Position numbers and translations under genes: made by a program
Part shown: positions 34,540-50,127 of the stretch, piece after piece
How positions within the stretch are numbered: position 1 is the first letter of the stretch
Layout of the letters: the number at the start of each line of letters is the position of its first letter
Source of the DNA: Desmodus rotundus
Lineage: Eukaryota; Chordata; Mammalia; Chiroptera; Phyllostomidae
DNA length: 64,000 nt
NCBI RefSeq assembly: GCF_022682495.2
Contig: NC_071389.1
Location: forward strand, 55,760,239 to 55,824,238
Reading direction: 5' to 3'
Notes under the pieces: generated by a model
The model's database searches: none
What the model saw: the letters and a program-made list of their open reading frames with translations, nothing else
What the model was told of the DNA's origin: nothing

Positions 34540-34757
34540 TTAATCCTCATCCGAGGACAGGCTTATTGATTTTGGAGAGAGAGGGGAAGGGAGAGAGAAG
34601 AGAGAGGGAGAGAAACATTGATTGGTTGCCTGTTATATGAGCCCTGACTGGGGACTGAACCCATAATCTAGGCATGTGCCCTGACTGGGAATTGAACTTG
34701 TGACCCTTTGGTCTATGGGACAATGCTCCAACCACCTGAGCCATACTGGCCAGGGTG
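34540..34757 (-). mobile_element. Bat tRNA-derived SINE
   Basis: TTTTTTTTAATCCTCATCCGAGGAC, an AG-rich body with GAGAGAAACATTGATTGGTTGCC, then AACTTGTGACCCTTTGG and CCAACCACCTGAGCCATACTGGCCAGGG. Possible decayed target duplication CCAGTGTT (34518) and CCAGTATT (34758). Confidence 0.92.
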
Positions 34758-34765
34758 CCAGTATT

Positions 34766-35854
34766 ATTTTTTTTTTATCAGTTTTCTTAAATTTTGAGGA
34801 AAGCTGATAACAAAATGCAAAGTCATATGGATTGTGTGTGTGTCCCAAAATACAGGAGGGAGTAGTGTAGTTAACTGCTTTGTAATGCTGTAACATGGAT
34901 GATGAGCACAACTTCTCAGGCATGAAAGGGGTCCACCTGCTCCCATTTCTATATTTAGGTCTACTACTAGCTAAATCCTGCTTCTAGGGCCATTACATGT
35001 GTCAAGATTTTCTGGGAGCTATGGAGTAAGCACCTTCTAATGTAGGGACAAGGTACTTTTTTTTTTTAAAGTCTTAACAGGTAGATCTCAGAAACAAAGG
35101 CTGTTGATCCAGCCTTGGGAAGCGCAGGAACCAAGGTTGTTTCAGGGATGTGTGAACCAGGAACCCTTCATGGTACTGGCTTACTTGACTCCTTCCAATT
35201 ATTTTCTGCCTTCATGTTACTTTGCTAAGGATCCAAATTCCTAGGATAGAGGGGCAGCTGATTAGGTCATATGCCCATCTTGATAGCTGGGAAGGTAAGG
35301 TACATGATTGACAGACCCAGCAAAATCACACAGAACAGTGAAGGGAAAGTTTCTTTTTGGGTAGGAGAAAGGCAGATGCCCACATTGCCATTCTCCTAAG
35401 CTGGTGCCTTGTACTTTAGGCAGAGCAGTGTTAGTTTTCTCTTGACTTTGACTCTGGCCATGAAGGATACACTCAGTCTGGGTGTAGCAGAATGAATCTG
35501 GAGGGATGAGGGTATTGTCAGTTGGCTTTGGGTGACCAGACTTAAGGATTTTTCTGTAGGTGTCAGATACCATAAACATGGTTGTCTGACATGGGGCTAT
35601 CTAGAGACCATGACAGCTCCGAAGCTTTTCTTAGGGGAGGAGTAAAGCCGTGTTCCTCCTCTTTGTGCTGGCTACCAGATTTGGAAGGGGACTTGCTCCA
35701 CAGATATGGACAATACTTCTGGGAAGGTCCTTCATTTATGTAACTCACGGGGAATTTGAGGATCTGCTGTGTTCATGTACTCTGCTAGTCGTAATAAATG
35801 CTAAGAAAGAAGACTAAGTTATGGTTCCTGTCTCTTGAGGGGCTCACAGGAGGC
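34766..35854. other. Intronic sequence, nothing recognised
   Basis: Contains T-runs near 34767 and 35058. The minus-strand 105-codon frame at 35262-35579 has no domain. Confidence 0.5.
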
Positions 35855-36225
35855 TGTAATGTACTGAATTATGTCCCCCTAAAATTCATATGTGGAAGTC
35901 CTAATTTCCAGTACCTTTGAATGTGACTGTATTTGGTGATAGTGTCTTTAAAGAGGTAATTAAGTTAAAAAGAGGTCATTAGGGTGGGCCCTGATCCAAT
36001 ATGACTGTTGTACTTATAATAAGAGGAAATTTGGCACTGGAGACATAGAGGGAGAAAACCATGTGAACATGAAGACAGTCATGTGCAAGCCAAGGAGAGA
36101 GGCCTCAGGAGAAAGCAACCCTGGTAACAGCTTGATCTTGGACTTCTAGCCTCTGGAACTATAAGAAAATAAGTTTAAGCTAGGAGTTGTTTTGTTATGG
36201 CAGCCCTTGGAAACTAACAAAGCCA
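35855..36225 (+). mobile_element. MLT1 (MaLR) LTR
   Basis: + strand MLT1 order: TAATGTACTGAATTATGTCC, CCCTAAAATTCATATGTGG, GAATGTGACTGTATTTGG, AAGAGGTAATTAAGTTAAAA, TTAGGGTGGGCCCTGATCC, CTTGATCTTGGACTTCTAGCC, TTGTTATGGCAGCCC. Solo LTR, best-preserved of its type here. Confidence 0.9.
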
Positions 36226-36226
36226 G

Positions 36227-36252
36227 TAAGCAAACAAAACAAACAAACAAAC
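36227..36252. repeat. (AAAC)n microsatellite
   Basis: AAACAAAACAAACAAACAAACC directly after the MLT1 LTR. Confidence 0.85.
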
Positions 36253-36429
36253 CAAAATGGTGCAATTTCTTTGACTATGGCAGTAGATCTTGGGCTCCCT
36301 AACAATCTGCATGGTACGGGTTTGGTATCTTAGCAGTCCTTTGGCCTTGGGAATATGGCAAGAACATACTGATATATTTTCATTCAACAGATGTTGGAGT
36401 AATTAGTATATGTTGGCTATAGGGTGCTA

Positions 36430-37445
36430 GTTGTTGGTATAATAGTCACTGTTTATTGGAGAGCCTGCTACATGCCATCACCATACTACATGCTTGGTAT
36501 ATCCATGAATAAGATCTAGTGCTTGCCTTCAGGAGGTTCATGTCTAGTGGGAAGATATGGATATGAAAAGAAATAAAGTCAATGAAGGCTGTTAGAGGTA
36601 GTAAAACATACTAGAGGCATCAAGTCCCCCATAGGAGTTTAGGGAACATTTACTGGAAAAGAGATTTGAGATTAATCTTAAAGGAGCAGGGAAGTTTGTC
36701 CTAGGGAGAAGGAACTGACTAAGCGAATGTGTAAAGTTATGGAGTGATGTTATATATCTGGGAATATGACGATGTATGTCTGTGTGATTGGAATACAGGT
36801 TATAGGTGGTTGTGTGGCAAGAAATGAAGCTCAAGTGTCAGTAGAGACCAAATTATCAAGGGCCTTATTATGAAGATAAAGAGTAGGCAATGAAAGACTA
36901 ATGAAGGGGTTTAGGTAGGGGAGTGACATGATGAGACTTGATTTCAGGAAGGATGTTTTGGAGACTGTGTCAGTGGAGGGGTAGGTTATAAGGCAGTGAG
37001 GAAGTCCACAAAGATTCAGCCGTGCTGGTTGAGGAGACAGTAGATGAAATCCTGAATTAAGGCATGGAGATAAGAAACAGTTCAGGGGAATAGACTGTGG
37101 TGTGCTGGAGCCATTCGTGCACGTCTCTTCCCAACTCTGTGTCCAGTGACGTCAAGTTGGTTGCCTGAAATTGGCTATGGTGGGGTGTTTACATCACAGA
37201 AACAGGCAAGTGCTGTTAGGTTGGGGCTTTTTAACCTGGGGAGCTGATTGCTAAACATTCACCTGCATGCCACTGAATATTAAGAAGGTAGCATTGGTAA
37301 CCCATTGGAGGTAGAGGAAAAGGAAAAGAAATCACAAACCACGACACACAGATTTGTGAGGGATTGAGTGTGGTGCTATTCTTTGAAATGAGGAATATTG
37401 AAAATAAGGATTCAGCTGAGGTGATAGGGAAGAGGTTAAATTTAC
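36430..37445 (-). mobile_element. L2 LINE, antisense, about 1 kb
   Basis: Antisense L2 order: GCTACATGCCATCACCATAC, CTTGCCTTCAGGAGGTTCATG, TTGAGATTAATCTTAAAGGAGC, AGCGAATGTGTAAAG, TATCAAGGGCCTTATTATG, TAGGGGAGTGACATGATGAG, CAGTAGATGAAATCCTGAATTAAGG. The right part is more degraded. Confidence 0.75.
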
Positions 37446-37682
37446 AGTACAATTATGGGACAGTTCAGTTGCAAATGTGTAAGAGATAGATGGGTCTTGA
37501 GAACTGGGGCCTAGACAGTGGGATTCAAGGGTACAGCCATGTGCTGCTTAACAACAGGGATACATTTTGAGAAGTGTGTCATCAGGCAATTTTGCAGTTG
37601 TGCAAACATCAGAGTGCACTTGTACAAACCTAGATGGTATAGTCTACTACTCACCTAAGCTGTATGTTATAGCCCATTGCTC

Positions 37683-38220
37683 TATAGGGGAGGAAAAATA
37701 ATTTGTCCTCTACCCTTTTGAGTTGTTGGCTGAGACATCCTGTAGTAAAAGATTCACAGGAGAAAAAACAAGCAAAAGTTTAATAACGTGTATACCTCCT
37801 GTATACAGAGACCCAGGAAAAACTGAGTAACCCATCACTGTGACTGAAGCCACCACCTTAAATACCACCTTCAGCTGAAGACAAAAGAAGATGTTGGGGG
37901 TGGGGTGGGGGTGGAGATCAGTTATGGGAGGTTACCAGGAAAAGCGCAGCAAACAAAGTTAAGGTTGTTGTGCAAATATAAGTCTTCTGAATTGATAAGA
38001 GTTTCTAGACATATGGTCATCCCCCTCTTGTGGTACAGCTTGAAAGATACTCTTACAAATGGAGATTTTTCTTATGAATGTAAATATCTTCTGCAAAGAG
38101 TAACTTCTGCTTGGTTTTCAGATCTTCTCCCATGTCTGCTGTTTCTTAAAATTAACCAGCCTAAAATGATCCTTATGCCAAACAGATATACTTTGGGGTG
38201 GCCACTTCTGTTCCCCTATA
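37683..38220. mobile_element. LTR-like insertion inside the Tigger-like element
   Basis: Ends are inverted: TATAGGGGA at the left and TCCCCTATA-like (TTCCCCTATA) at the right. It is bounded by a 4-base direct repeat GCTC at 37679-37682 and 38221-38224, exactly where the host transposon resumes. 538 bases with no coding domain. Probably a solo LTR with decayed TG...CA ends, family unknown. Confidence 0.65.
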
Positions 38221-38286
38221 GCTCCCAGGCTACAAACCTGCACAGCATGTTACTGTACCGAATACTGTAAGCAGCTATAATGTAAC

Positions 38287-38845
38287 TGTGAAAAGACCCT
38301 CACCCAGTTCCGAAAGCCAAATTTGTGAGACAGGCACTGTGGAGAAGGAGGTGGTTTATTAGAGATGCTGGCAATTTAAATGGGGTACTTTTTTCCTCAA
38401 AAACCCAACTTAATAATCTCAATGCAGGCAGAGGCTTTTCATAAGGATGGAGAGGGAAAGCAGAACAAAGAGATTGGGGAGGGGAGAATGTGAAGTGCCA
38501 CCTCTCCTAAGAAGGGGGAGCATGAGAGAGGGAGAGGGCTGAAGGAGTGCGCATCAGCTGCTTCTTGAGCTTCCTCCCCTCATTAGGCTGCTATCTTTCT
38601 TCAAACAGGAACTTGCAGATTTACTGTGGACAGCTGCGGATCCTCAGGGCTGGGCCAAGCAGCCCTTTCTCCCTGCCTCCACCCCCAAACAGACTTCTCT
38701 AAGCTGTAAAAGAAAGCTAGATAAGAAATGAAAACACAAATCTTTATTTACATACTCTAAGAAAACCCAGGGTTGGCTACAGCCTGGAGAGAAAGCAGAA
38801 TACACATCCTTTGTCGCTTAATAGAAATGTTAAGTCACGGTTATA
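38287..38845. mobile_element. Second LTR-like insertion inside the Tigger-like element
   Basis: Starts TGTGAAAAGACCC and ends CACGGTTATA. Flanked by the 5-base direct repeat GTAAC at 38282-38286 and 38846-38850. Host transposon sequence resumes directly on both sides. 559 bases, with a GGTTTATTAG segment consistent with an antisense polyadenylation signal. Probably a solo LTR; the family was not recognised. Confidence 0.65.
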
Positions 38846-38989
38846 GTAACACAATGGTAAGTATTTGTGTAGTTGTGCTACAACAATGTCACCAGGGACA
38901 GGAACTTTTCAGCTCCATTGTAATCTGCGGGATCACTGTCATATGCGTGGTCCATTGTTGACCAAAAGGTTAAGTGGCGCATGAATGTA

Positions 38990-39300
38990 ATTTGAAGCCA
39001 TGGAAATGGATCTAATTACTCATAATAATAAACGAAAATGATGAAAAACAGAGCCGTGGGGAACCCTTGCATTCATGGTGTAGAAAGAAAAGCCCGTGGG
39101 GCCGTGAGGAATGGCAGGTGTGGAGGAAGGCGGCCATCTAGGCGGCCTTTACCCGAGCGCTCACCAAGTCACTTGTCCCCAGAGCAGATGCTGCAGTGCA
39201 GCTGTCCTACGTGGGCTGTGGGCCCTGAGGGGGGAGTAAAGGCCTTTATAAAACATGCTCTCAGAATCCCCTGTGCTGGTTTAATTCACTGTTTTTCAAC
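38990..39300. other. Intronic sequence, locally GC-rich
   Basis: 39100-39240 is GC-rich (GGCGGCCATCTAGGCGGCC near 39127), and a 103-codon frame crosses it, but no family or splice structure was recognised. Confidence 0.45.
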
Positions 39301-39552
39301 CAGTGGTTCTCAACCAGTGTGTTTAGAACACAAACTAGAACAGAATTGATGCTTTCATAGTGCTTTGTGCCTAGTAAGGATGGGTATTATTCTATTATAC
39401 TGTTCTGTGTATGCGTGTGTGTGTGTTTCACTCTCATTTATATACATCTGTATAAACATGTGTATTTACATATATGTATATATTTATGGGTCATGATATA
39501 ATCTATAGATTTCTCACTCTGTGTCATAGCAAAAAAAATATGAGAGCCACTG
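39301..39552. mobile_element. hAT-like non-autonomous DNA transposon
   Basis: The left end CAGTGGTTCTCA (39301) and the complement of the right end TGAGAGCCACTG (39541-39552) match at 11 of 12 positions, as in Charlie/hAT elements. The interior includes a (TG)n and AT-rich run. No clear 8-base target duplication was read, so the boundary is provisional. The right end touches the perfect hairpin listed next. Confidence 0.6.
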
Positions 39553-39620
39553 ATTAAACTGCAGATTTTCAACATGGGAGTCATGTAAAGTCCCATGTTG
39601 AAAATCTGCAGTTTAATCAG
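39550..39620. repeat. Perfect 30-bp inverted repeat with 11-nt loop
   Basis: The left arm 39550-39579 (begins CTGATTAAACTGCAG) is the exact reverse complement of the right arm 39591-39620 (ends CTGCAGTTTAATCAG) over all 30 positions. The loop 39580-39590 is GTCATGTAAAG. In GIPC2 intron 3 RNA it would fold into a 71-nt hairpin. No mismatches. Confidence 0.98.
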
Positions 39621-40609
39621 AAATCTCTCCCATACCTAGCATGGTCTCTCTTGGGTAGCTGCTTTCTGATAGAAATTTTCCTTCTTTTAGCCATGAGTTG
39701 ATGGAAGCCTTCCCGGTCCTTATCAAGTATCAGCTGGAATGTCTCTAGCAGTACTTTCTCTTTTCTTCGTGTTTTTTTTTTTTTTTGGCCATGGCGCACT
39801 TCCTTTCTCTTTCCCAACAAAAAGGAACATGTCTCCACAATGAGCTCAACCCTGCAGAGTTTGCCCTGTAAACCTAGGTTTTCCCAAGGCTATGAAAGTT
39901 CACTCTTCCATTTACCTGGCTTCAGGACCAGACTAGTTCAACTGGTTTGTTTTCCTAGGAGGCCTTTAATTGCAGAATCATAATTATTTAATGTCTGAGG
40001 CTTTGCTTTAGTTTTACTTAGAGGAATCTCTATGTGGTTTATCCTGGAGAAAGTTTTTAAATTTGTAATTGTTGCCCTTTATGGAAAGAAGTGGAAGGGG
40101 CCTGAAATGCTTCTGCAAAGTGTTTTGAAAATGAGAAACGGAGCCGAAAGACCGTTTAACCCTTAAAACACTGATCATCTTTATTTTGGGGTTAGATTTT
40201 GTAACAGAGCTCTGGACTATGTCCTCTTTTAGAAGCTTCATTTCTGTGCCATGTGCCCATCAGAATAGGATGTTCAGTATGTGAATTATGTCTGAGTCCT
40301 TTGAGTCATTCACAGCTGGAAAACTCGGCCCCCGTCTTCGTGATTCAGCTTAACTGGTGTACTCATTTTTAAAGACTAAGTATATTTGATTTTAAAGAGA
40401 AACTTTGGCTTTTAAGTTTTAATGACTTTTTAGATATTTCAAACATTTAAAAGTACTTTCTATTATTCATGCTATTTCAAACAACATATGCTTTTGGTAC
40501 TTTTTCATGTGTACTGAATTCCACCAAATATCCTGGGGGAATATGAAAAAAGTTACAAAGAGGTGACAAAAGTGCAAGCCATTAGGTACCTACACTCTGC
40601 TACATACAG
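39621..40609. other. Intronic sequence, nothing recognised
   Basis: T-run at about 39772-39786. No gene or clear repeat. Confidence 0.5.
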
Positions 40610-40785
40610 CTGTGTGATAAGGTGACATTGAGTGAATTACTTAACCTTTCTGTGCTTTGCTTTCCTCATACATAAAACTGAAGAAGATGATGGTATCTAC
40701 CACTCTGGGCTGTTGTGAGTTTTAAATGATTAAGCATCTGAAAAAAATCATAGAATAGTCCTTGATGCATAGTAAGTCTTCAGTG
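40610..40785 (+). mobile_element. MIR SINE
   Basis: ACATTGAGTGAATTACTTAACC, TCTGTGCTTTGCTTTCCTC, AAACTGAAGAAGATGATGG, GGGCTGTTGTGAGTTTTAAATG in + strand order. Confidence 0.88.
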
Positions 40786-41284
40786 CAAGTCAGCTGACAT
40801 TCCCACTGTTATTATAAAGGCGTAACCTTCTCTTTAAGGAGTAATTTTAGAAACACAGTGGACCCACATGCAACAGGAGAAACATTGTGGGTGAGTCGCT
40901 GATTAGCGAGTATTTGTTGAGAATTGGGGCACTCTTCTAGCTCCTGGAAAGACAGATAGTAATATCGCCATCCTGGGGTGAATAGTGAAATATATTGTTG
41001 TATCGTTGTCATAGCTGCAGTTCACTAAGTACTTGTTAAGTAGGAAATCATTTAATCCTTACAGCCATTCTGAAAGGATAAGCAATTTGTTCAAAGTTTT
41101 GGAGCTAGCTAGTGAAAGTCAGAGGCAGGCTTCTAACGACACAGTAAGTCTCCGGAGCCAGCTCTCCGGCAGCTGGTGTGTTGTCAGCGTGTTTGTTCTT
41201 CTCAGGGAGCTTACAATTTACTTAAAGAAGCAGATACACTAAGAATCAAGTAATTCTATTAACAGCAGCAACAGCTACCGTTCA
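40786..41284. other. Intronic sequence, nothing recognised
   Basis: Possible old MIR or L2 scraps near 41020-41140. Otherwise unassigned. Confidence 0.45.
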
Positions 41285-41500
41285 TTGACTACTATTAGAG
41301 GCAATATGGCATTGTGTTCTATAGCATAGAGTCCAAGCCAAACTGCTTGGGTTTGATTCCTGTCTCTGCTCCTTATTACCCGTGTGCCTTTGGGCTACAG
41401 TTACTCATCCTGTGTCTTTATCCACAAAGTGTTGTGAGGATTAAATGAGTTACTGTATGTGAAATACTTAGAGTGGTGCTTGGCCCACAATGCCACCTAA
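41285..41500 (+). mobile_element. MIR SINE
   Basis: GGGTTTGATTCCTGTCTCTGC, CCCGTGTGCCTTTGGGC, GTTGTGAGGATTAAATGAG, GGTGCTTGGCCCACAATGCC in + strand order. Near full length. Confidence 0.9.
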
Positions 41501-41514
41501 GTGTTAGTCACTGC

Positions 41515-41660
41515 TCCAAGGACTCCTGCTGTTAGGGCCTGATTTAATCCTCATGCCATTCCTATGAAGTTTTCTAGATAAGGAGACTGAGGCTTTGGGC
41601 AGTTAAATACCTCACTGAGGTCACTCAGTGGTGGGCGGGAAGTGCAAGAATAGTATTCCA
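41515..41660 (-). mobile_element. MIR SINE fragment
   Basis: Antisense order: TAATCCTCATGCCATTCCTATG, GGAGACTGAGGCTTTGGGC, GAGGTCACTCAGTGGTGGGCGGGAAG. Confidence 0.85.
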
Positions 41661-42239
41661 GTCCTGTTTGCTCCCCAGGCTTTTGCTCTTAAACGTTTGT
41701 TACTGCTTCTTTAGAACTATGATATGTGCTGTAATGCGGATTTAAACAAAGTGGAATTCCACTGAAAGCTGATTTGGCCATGACGGAGAGGGGTTCTGAG
41801 GCTTAGAGAGTGATGGTGGCTAGGAGAAGTGGTGAGATTGGGAGGAACTTCCCCAAAGGGAAAGCTATGCGACAGATGATTTTGGCAGGTCCCACTATTA
41901 CAAGGGACCAGGGTCCATTCCCGTGTAACTTGCCTTGAGAGGTGACAGGATGCCTGATAGAGTCGTGTGGGGATATCAGAGCTGTTGGAGCTGTGGCCCT
42001 GCAATCTGAGGTGAAAGGCTCCCTGTGCCCTTGGCTTGGCACACTGATTTGGACATAGAGCCTCAGGGCAGAGTCGGTGTAAACTGAGCCTAACATCAGC
42101 CCTCCGGATCTTGAGACAGGGAGAGAGACTCCACATTACCAAGACTCAAACCTGTGGTGCAGGGAGCTTAAAGTTAGATTCAGTCTGACATTTCCCCCCG
42201 CCCCTCCCAAATTGTGGAGTAAAATTCAAATCCACTACA
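41661..42239. other. Intronic sequence, no gene supported
   Basis: Minus-strand frames of 141 and 97 codons (41717-42142) overlap in different frames. Neither shows a domain; they are probably chance frames. Confidence 0.45.
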
Positions 42240-42910
42240 GATGTTTCAATGGGTGTTCAGAGAAGGGAAATACAAGTAAGCTGGACTAGGTGAGAACGAT
42301 TCCTAGAGAAGATTGCACTTGAACTTGGCCTTGGAAATGGGAAAACTATAGACAAGGAAGGACGGTTTCCTGTGGGAAGTGTTCAGGACAGTAAGGAACC
42401 TAGCCTTGGAGGGACTCCAGGAAATCAGGCTGCAAAAGTAGCTCCAGGTCTCATTAAGAAGAGCTCTGAAAACTAGGAGGGGGACCTGGTCTTGTCTTAG
42501 AGGATATCATTTTGATATTAGAACTAAAGAATGGCATGATAAAATAGGTTTTAAGGAATTAAGCCGGGAAGAACAACGTGACTGTATTTGATTAGAGGAG
42601 AATCCATGTGAGAGGCTGCTGCAACAGTGTGGGGGTAAATGATAGGAGCTGGGAGTAGGGGCAGCAGTGGGAATTTGAAGAAAAGAAAAAAGTCTGGGTA
42701 ATATCGTAAAGGCAGACATGGGGGCAGAAGGTACACCGATGATGTTTAGCTAAAGCAGGGAAGAGAGAAAGTTGAAAAGAAGCAAAGGTGGCTCCCAGGA
42801 TTTCTGCCCTCAGCGCCTGTGATAAAAGTGATAATTGGCAATGAGGCCATTGAGATGTACAACTGGTTTGGGGACTGCCAGGGAGAAAAGTTCGGTTTGA
42901 GATGTTTTAT
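42240..42910 (-). mobile_element. L2 LINE, antisense
   Basis: TTGAACTTGGCCTTGGAAATGG, GAATGGCATGATAAAATAGG, ATCCATGTGAGAGGCTGCTGC, GGTGGCTCCCAGGATTTCTG, CATTGAGATGTACAACTGG follow the antisense order of the L2 3' half. Confidence 0.75.
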
Positions 42911-43283
42911 GTTTTATCTAGTGGTGGCACTCTCTTTCACGTTTTTTTTTTGTTTGTTTGCTTTTTTGTTTTTTGGCAATGGTTTAAAGTGGTTACAGTG
43001 ACAAATTTGGGGGTAGATCATGCCACTTAATCTTTTTATGTCATAGAGTTTGTTCTGTCCTTCTTATACCCACCTAGACACGGTTTGGGCATCCAGAAAG
43101 ATATTACGGGAAAAGATAAATGAAGAGCCACGTTCTGTTGTGGGGTGTGGCGGATGTGTTAGGTGAATACTAAGTGTAATGAATAAATGTGTGTCCAACG
43201 TAGAGACCCAGCTGGATGAAGACCCAGACTACGTATGCACTCTTTTCTACTCTAGTTGTTGTTGACCTTAGAATGTCCAAACT
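42911..43283. other. Intronic sequence, nothing recognised
   Basis: T-rich patch at 42940-42980. Otherwise unassigned. Confidence 0.5.
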
Positions 43284-43295
43284 TGTAGAGAATTT

Positions 43296-43522
43296 CTTTT
43301 CTTAAGATTTTATTTTTATTTATTTCAGAGAGAGGGGAGGGGAGGGAGAAGGAGAGAGAGGGGAACATTGATGTGAGAGAGAAACATTGATCACTTGCCT
43401 CTCGCATGCCACCAACCAGGACCCTGGCCCACAACCCAGCCATGTGCTCTGACAGGGAATCGAACTGGTGAACTTTTGGTTCGCAGGCCTGTGCTCAATC
43501 CATGGGCCACACCAGCCAGGGC
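43296..43522 (-). mobile_element. VES SINE, first of a tandem pair
   Basis: Antisense VES from CTTTTCTTAAGATTTTATTT to the head CCATGGGCCACACCAGCCAGGGC. It is flanked by TGTAGAGAATTT at 43284-43295 and 43523-43534, a perfect 12-base target duplication. Confidence 0.95.
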
Positions 43523-43534
43523 TGTAGAGAATTT

Positions 43535-43546
43535 AAAAAAAAATAC

Positions 43547-43584
<38 letters not shown>

Positions 43585-43779
43585 TCCACAGAGAGAGAAA
43601 GACGAAGGAGAGAGAGAGAGAGACACTGATGTGGCAGAAACTGATTGGTTGCCTCCCACACATGCCCCAACCAGGGACCAAACGCACAACCTAGGCACAT
43701 GGCTCTGACTGGGAATCAAACCCACAACCTTTCAGTGTATGGCACAATGCTCCAACCAACTGAGCCACGCCAGCCAGGC
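43535..43779 (-). mobile_element. Bat tRNA-derived SINE, second of a tandem pair
   Basis: Antisense SINE of the second type: an A-run, a (TA)n and (AG)n tail at 43548-43582, then CCAACCAACTGAGCCACGCCAGCC. It is flanked by TGTAGAGAATTT at 43523-43534 and 43780-43791, so it uses the same 12-base target as its neighbour. Confidence 0.94.
43548..43582. repeat. (AT)n-(AG)n microsatellite in a SINE tail
   Basis: ATATATATATATATAT-type run followed by AGAGAGAGAGAGAGAGAGAG. A likely expansion of the SINE's A/G-rich tail. Confidence 0.9.
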
Positions 43780-43791
43780 TGTAGAGAATTT

Positions 43792-44962
43792 TTATAAATA
43801 TTCATTTAAGCCAAACAGAGGAGACCACATGCCTGGAAGCAAGGTCTCAACAGACTGAGAAAAATGCTTCTCAGGATGGCCATTTGCACCTCCTTTTATG
43901 CATTTGGAATTCAGGAGGGAACAAAAGGGACAGGAGGTGAATGTGGGAGAAAGCAAAGTGGGGATTGGATCCCCGGGGTAGTTAATAGGATTCTGTGCCC
44001 ACTTGAGGGTGGTTTCTCTCCTTCCTGGTCTGATGGGAGGCATTTCAAAGATGTGTCAACCTAGATGCATGGAACCAGTGGACAGGGCTTGCTAAAGGCA
44101 AAGATAAACCTTTTACTACAGAAGCTATGTGCCTGGGGTGTGACCTGCCCATTTAGGACTTTATGGGAAGTTCACTCTGTGAGGTTACTTTCTGTACAAC
44201 CCCTTTCATCCACATTGTAAACTCTCATTAAAAGAAAATGTAGTAAATGCTCATGTTTTTAACCTGAGAAAAGTGCACTTATCATAATTTATAATACTAA
44301 AAACTTTGTAACCTATATTTCCCAAGATACTTCTCCAAAGAAGTGACTGATTTCTTAGAAGGATGTTTAGGGAGCATTTGGAATGAATATCAAACTAGTA
44401 GGTAGATAACAGCATTCAGCTGTTTTTAAGCTTAGGAATTAAAATCAGAATGTATGATGGTGTAAAAAATAATGCTAGAATTTAAGCAGCTTCCTTAAAT
44501 TGTCTGAACAGTATGAATATAATTAACTTATTAGAGAAGCAGCAATTATACTAATAATATATATTTTACCAGAAAGTATTTGCACAGTGAGAATTGTCAC
44601 ATAATTATAGGCAAATGGATTTAAGAAATTATGCTCAAAATTGTGGTTGGAGTATGTTTTCAGAAAATGTTAAGTGGATAAGCAATTCCTTTTACATATG
44701 AAAATAATGTTTGATATAGCAAGTGAAAAGGCAGATTATAAAACAATGTATGGTACTCTCTCGTTTGTAAAAGTTATTTTTAAATGTAGAAGAAAAACTA
44801 CCTCTACATGTATGTATATTGAAATATTAACAGTTCTTATCTTCAGATGGTGAGTTTATGATAATGTCTTCCTTTAGGCTTCTTGTGTGTGTGTGTTGTA
44901 CATTCTAAATGTAAAATGAACAGAGTAACTTTCATAACCAGAAAACATTTATTTTAAAAAAG
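43792..44962. other. Intronic sequence, nothing recognised
   Basis: AT-rich and unassigned. No gene. Confidence 0.5.
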
Positions 44963-44970
44963 AAGGCTAG

Positions 44971-46249
<1,279 letters not shown>

Positions 46250-46257
46250 AAGGCTAG

Positions 46258-47038
46258 CATTCCTAGGGTAGGAAGTAGAGACACTGAACCATTCTACTTT
46301 AGTGGCTTTATAATTTTTAACTATGTAATTACTCTCATTTTAAGTAGTTTTCATTAATATTATAAATTGTCCATGTTGTAAATGTGGTAGAATATTACAT
46401 CGTTATTGACTCTTTAAATTAACAGGATTAATTTTGTAATACTTTTATTAACTTTTTAAAAGCCAGGGGAAAAATATGTGTAATAAACCATTATAAAAGT
46501 GAACAGCTACTTAGTTTTGAATTTTCATGATAAAAAACATACTGTGGAATATAAGAAGTTTAAAAATGTAAATACAAAATATTTCAGCCATCACTTTTTT
46601 TAAACTTTCACAAATTGCAATTCAGAGGCAATCTGTTGTGGTCTGTTTTTTTAACATAGTTCCCTCTGGATTAAAGTTATGAATCTTCTTCCCAGCGATG
46701 CACATTAATTATTGCCTGTACTGTCAGGGAGTTATGAAAACATGGCTGAGTTTTTCTCAAGTGACACTTTAACTAAAAGCAAAGAGATTTTGGGTACAGT
46801 TATTCCACTTCTGACACTTGTCATGCACTGTTCTGTCTCATCAAAGGAACATTTAAGAGTAACTTTGTGTTTTTGGGGGGGGTCGGGTTGGCTCATGTGT
46901 TGCCAGTTCTTTCGATCCAACATATAACTGATGCTTCGTGCATGTGGCTCCTGCATGCCTCCTTTTCCTTTCTTTCTGCCCCAGCACCCAACCAGCTGCA
47001 TTTAAAAAATCTTCAACATAACAGAAACCCACAGCTAT
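46258..47038. other. Intronic sequence, nothing recognised
   Basis: AT-rich and unassigned. A minus-strand 89-codon frame at 46732-47001 has no domain. Confidence 0.5.

Positions 47039-50127
<3,089 letters not shown>

Larger units (their letters stand above)
37534..38987. mobile_element. Tigger-like TA-flanked DNA transposon, interrupted twice
   Basis: The left end is CAGCCATGTGCTGCTTAAC (37534) and the right end, complemented, is CATTCATGCGCCACTTAAC (38987). They form terminal inverted repeats, bounded by TA at 37532-37533 and 38988-38989. Colinear interior pieces survive: 37534-37682 (CACAAACCTAGATGG-type block at 37624), 38221-38286 (CAGGCTACAAACCTGCACAG) and 38846-38987 (AACACAATGGTAAGTATTTG; CTCCATTGTAATCTGCGGG). 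The gaps are occupied by two LTR-like insertions, listed separately. It has no transposase coding and is non-autonomous and old. TA flanks fit the Tc1/mariner-pogo group; the family name is tentative. Confidence 0.8.

Noticed and set aside
41717..42142. Overlapping 141- and 97-codon minus-strand frames
   Set aside because: No recognisable family; two frames on the same strand over the same bases indicate a chance GC-richer patch.
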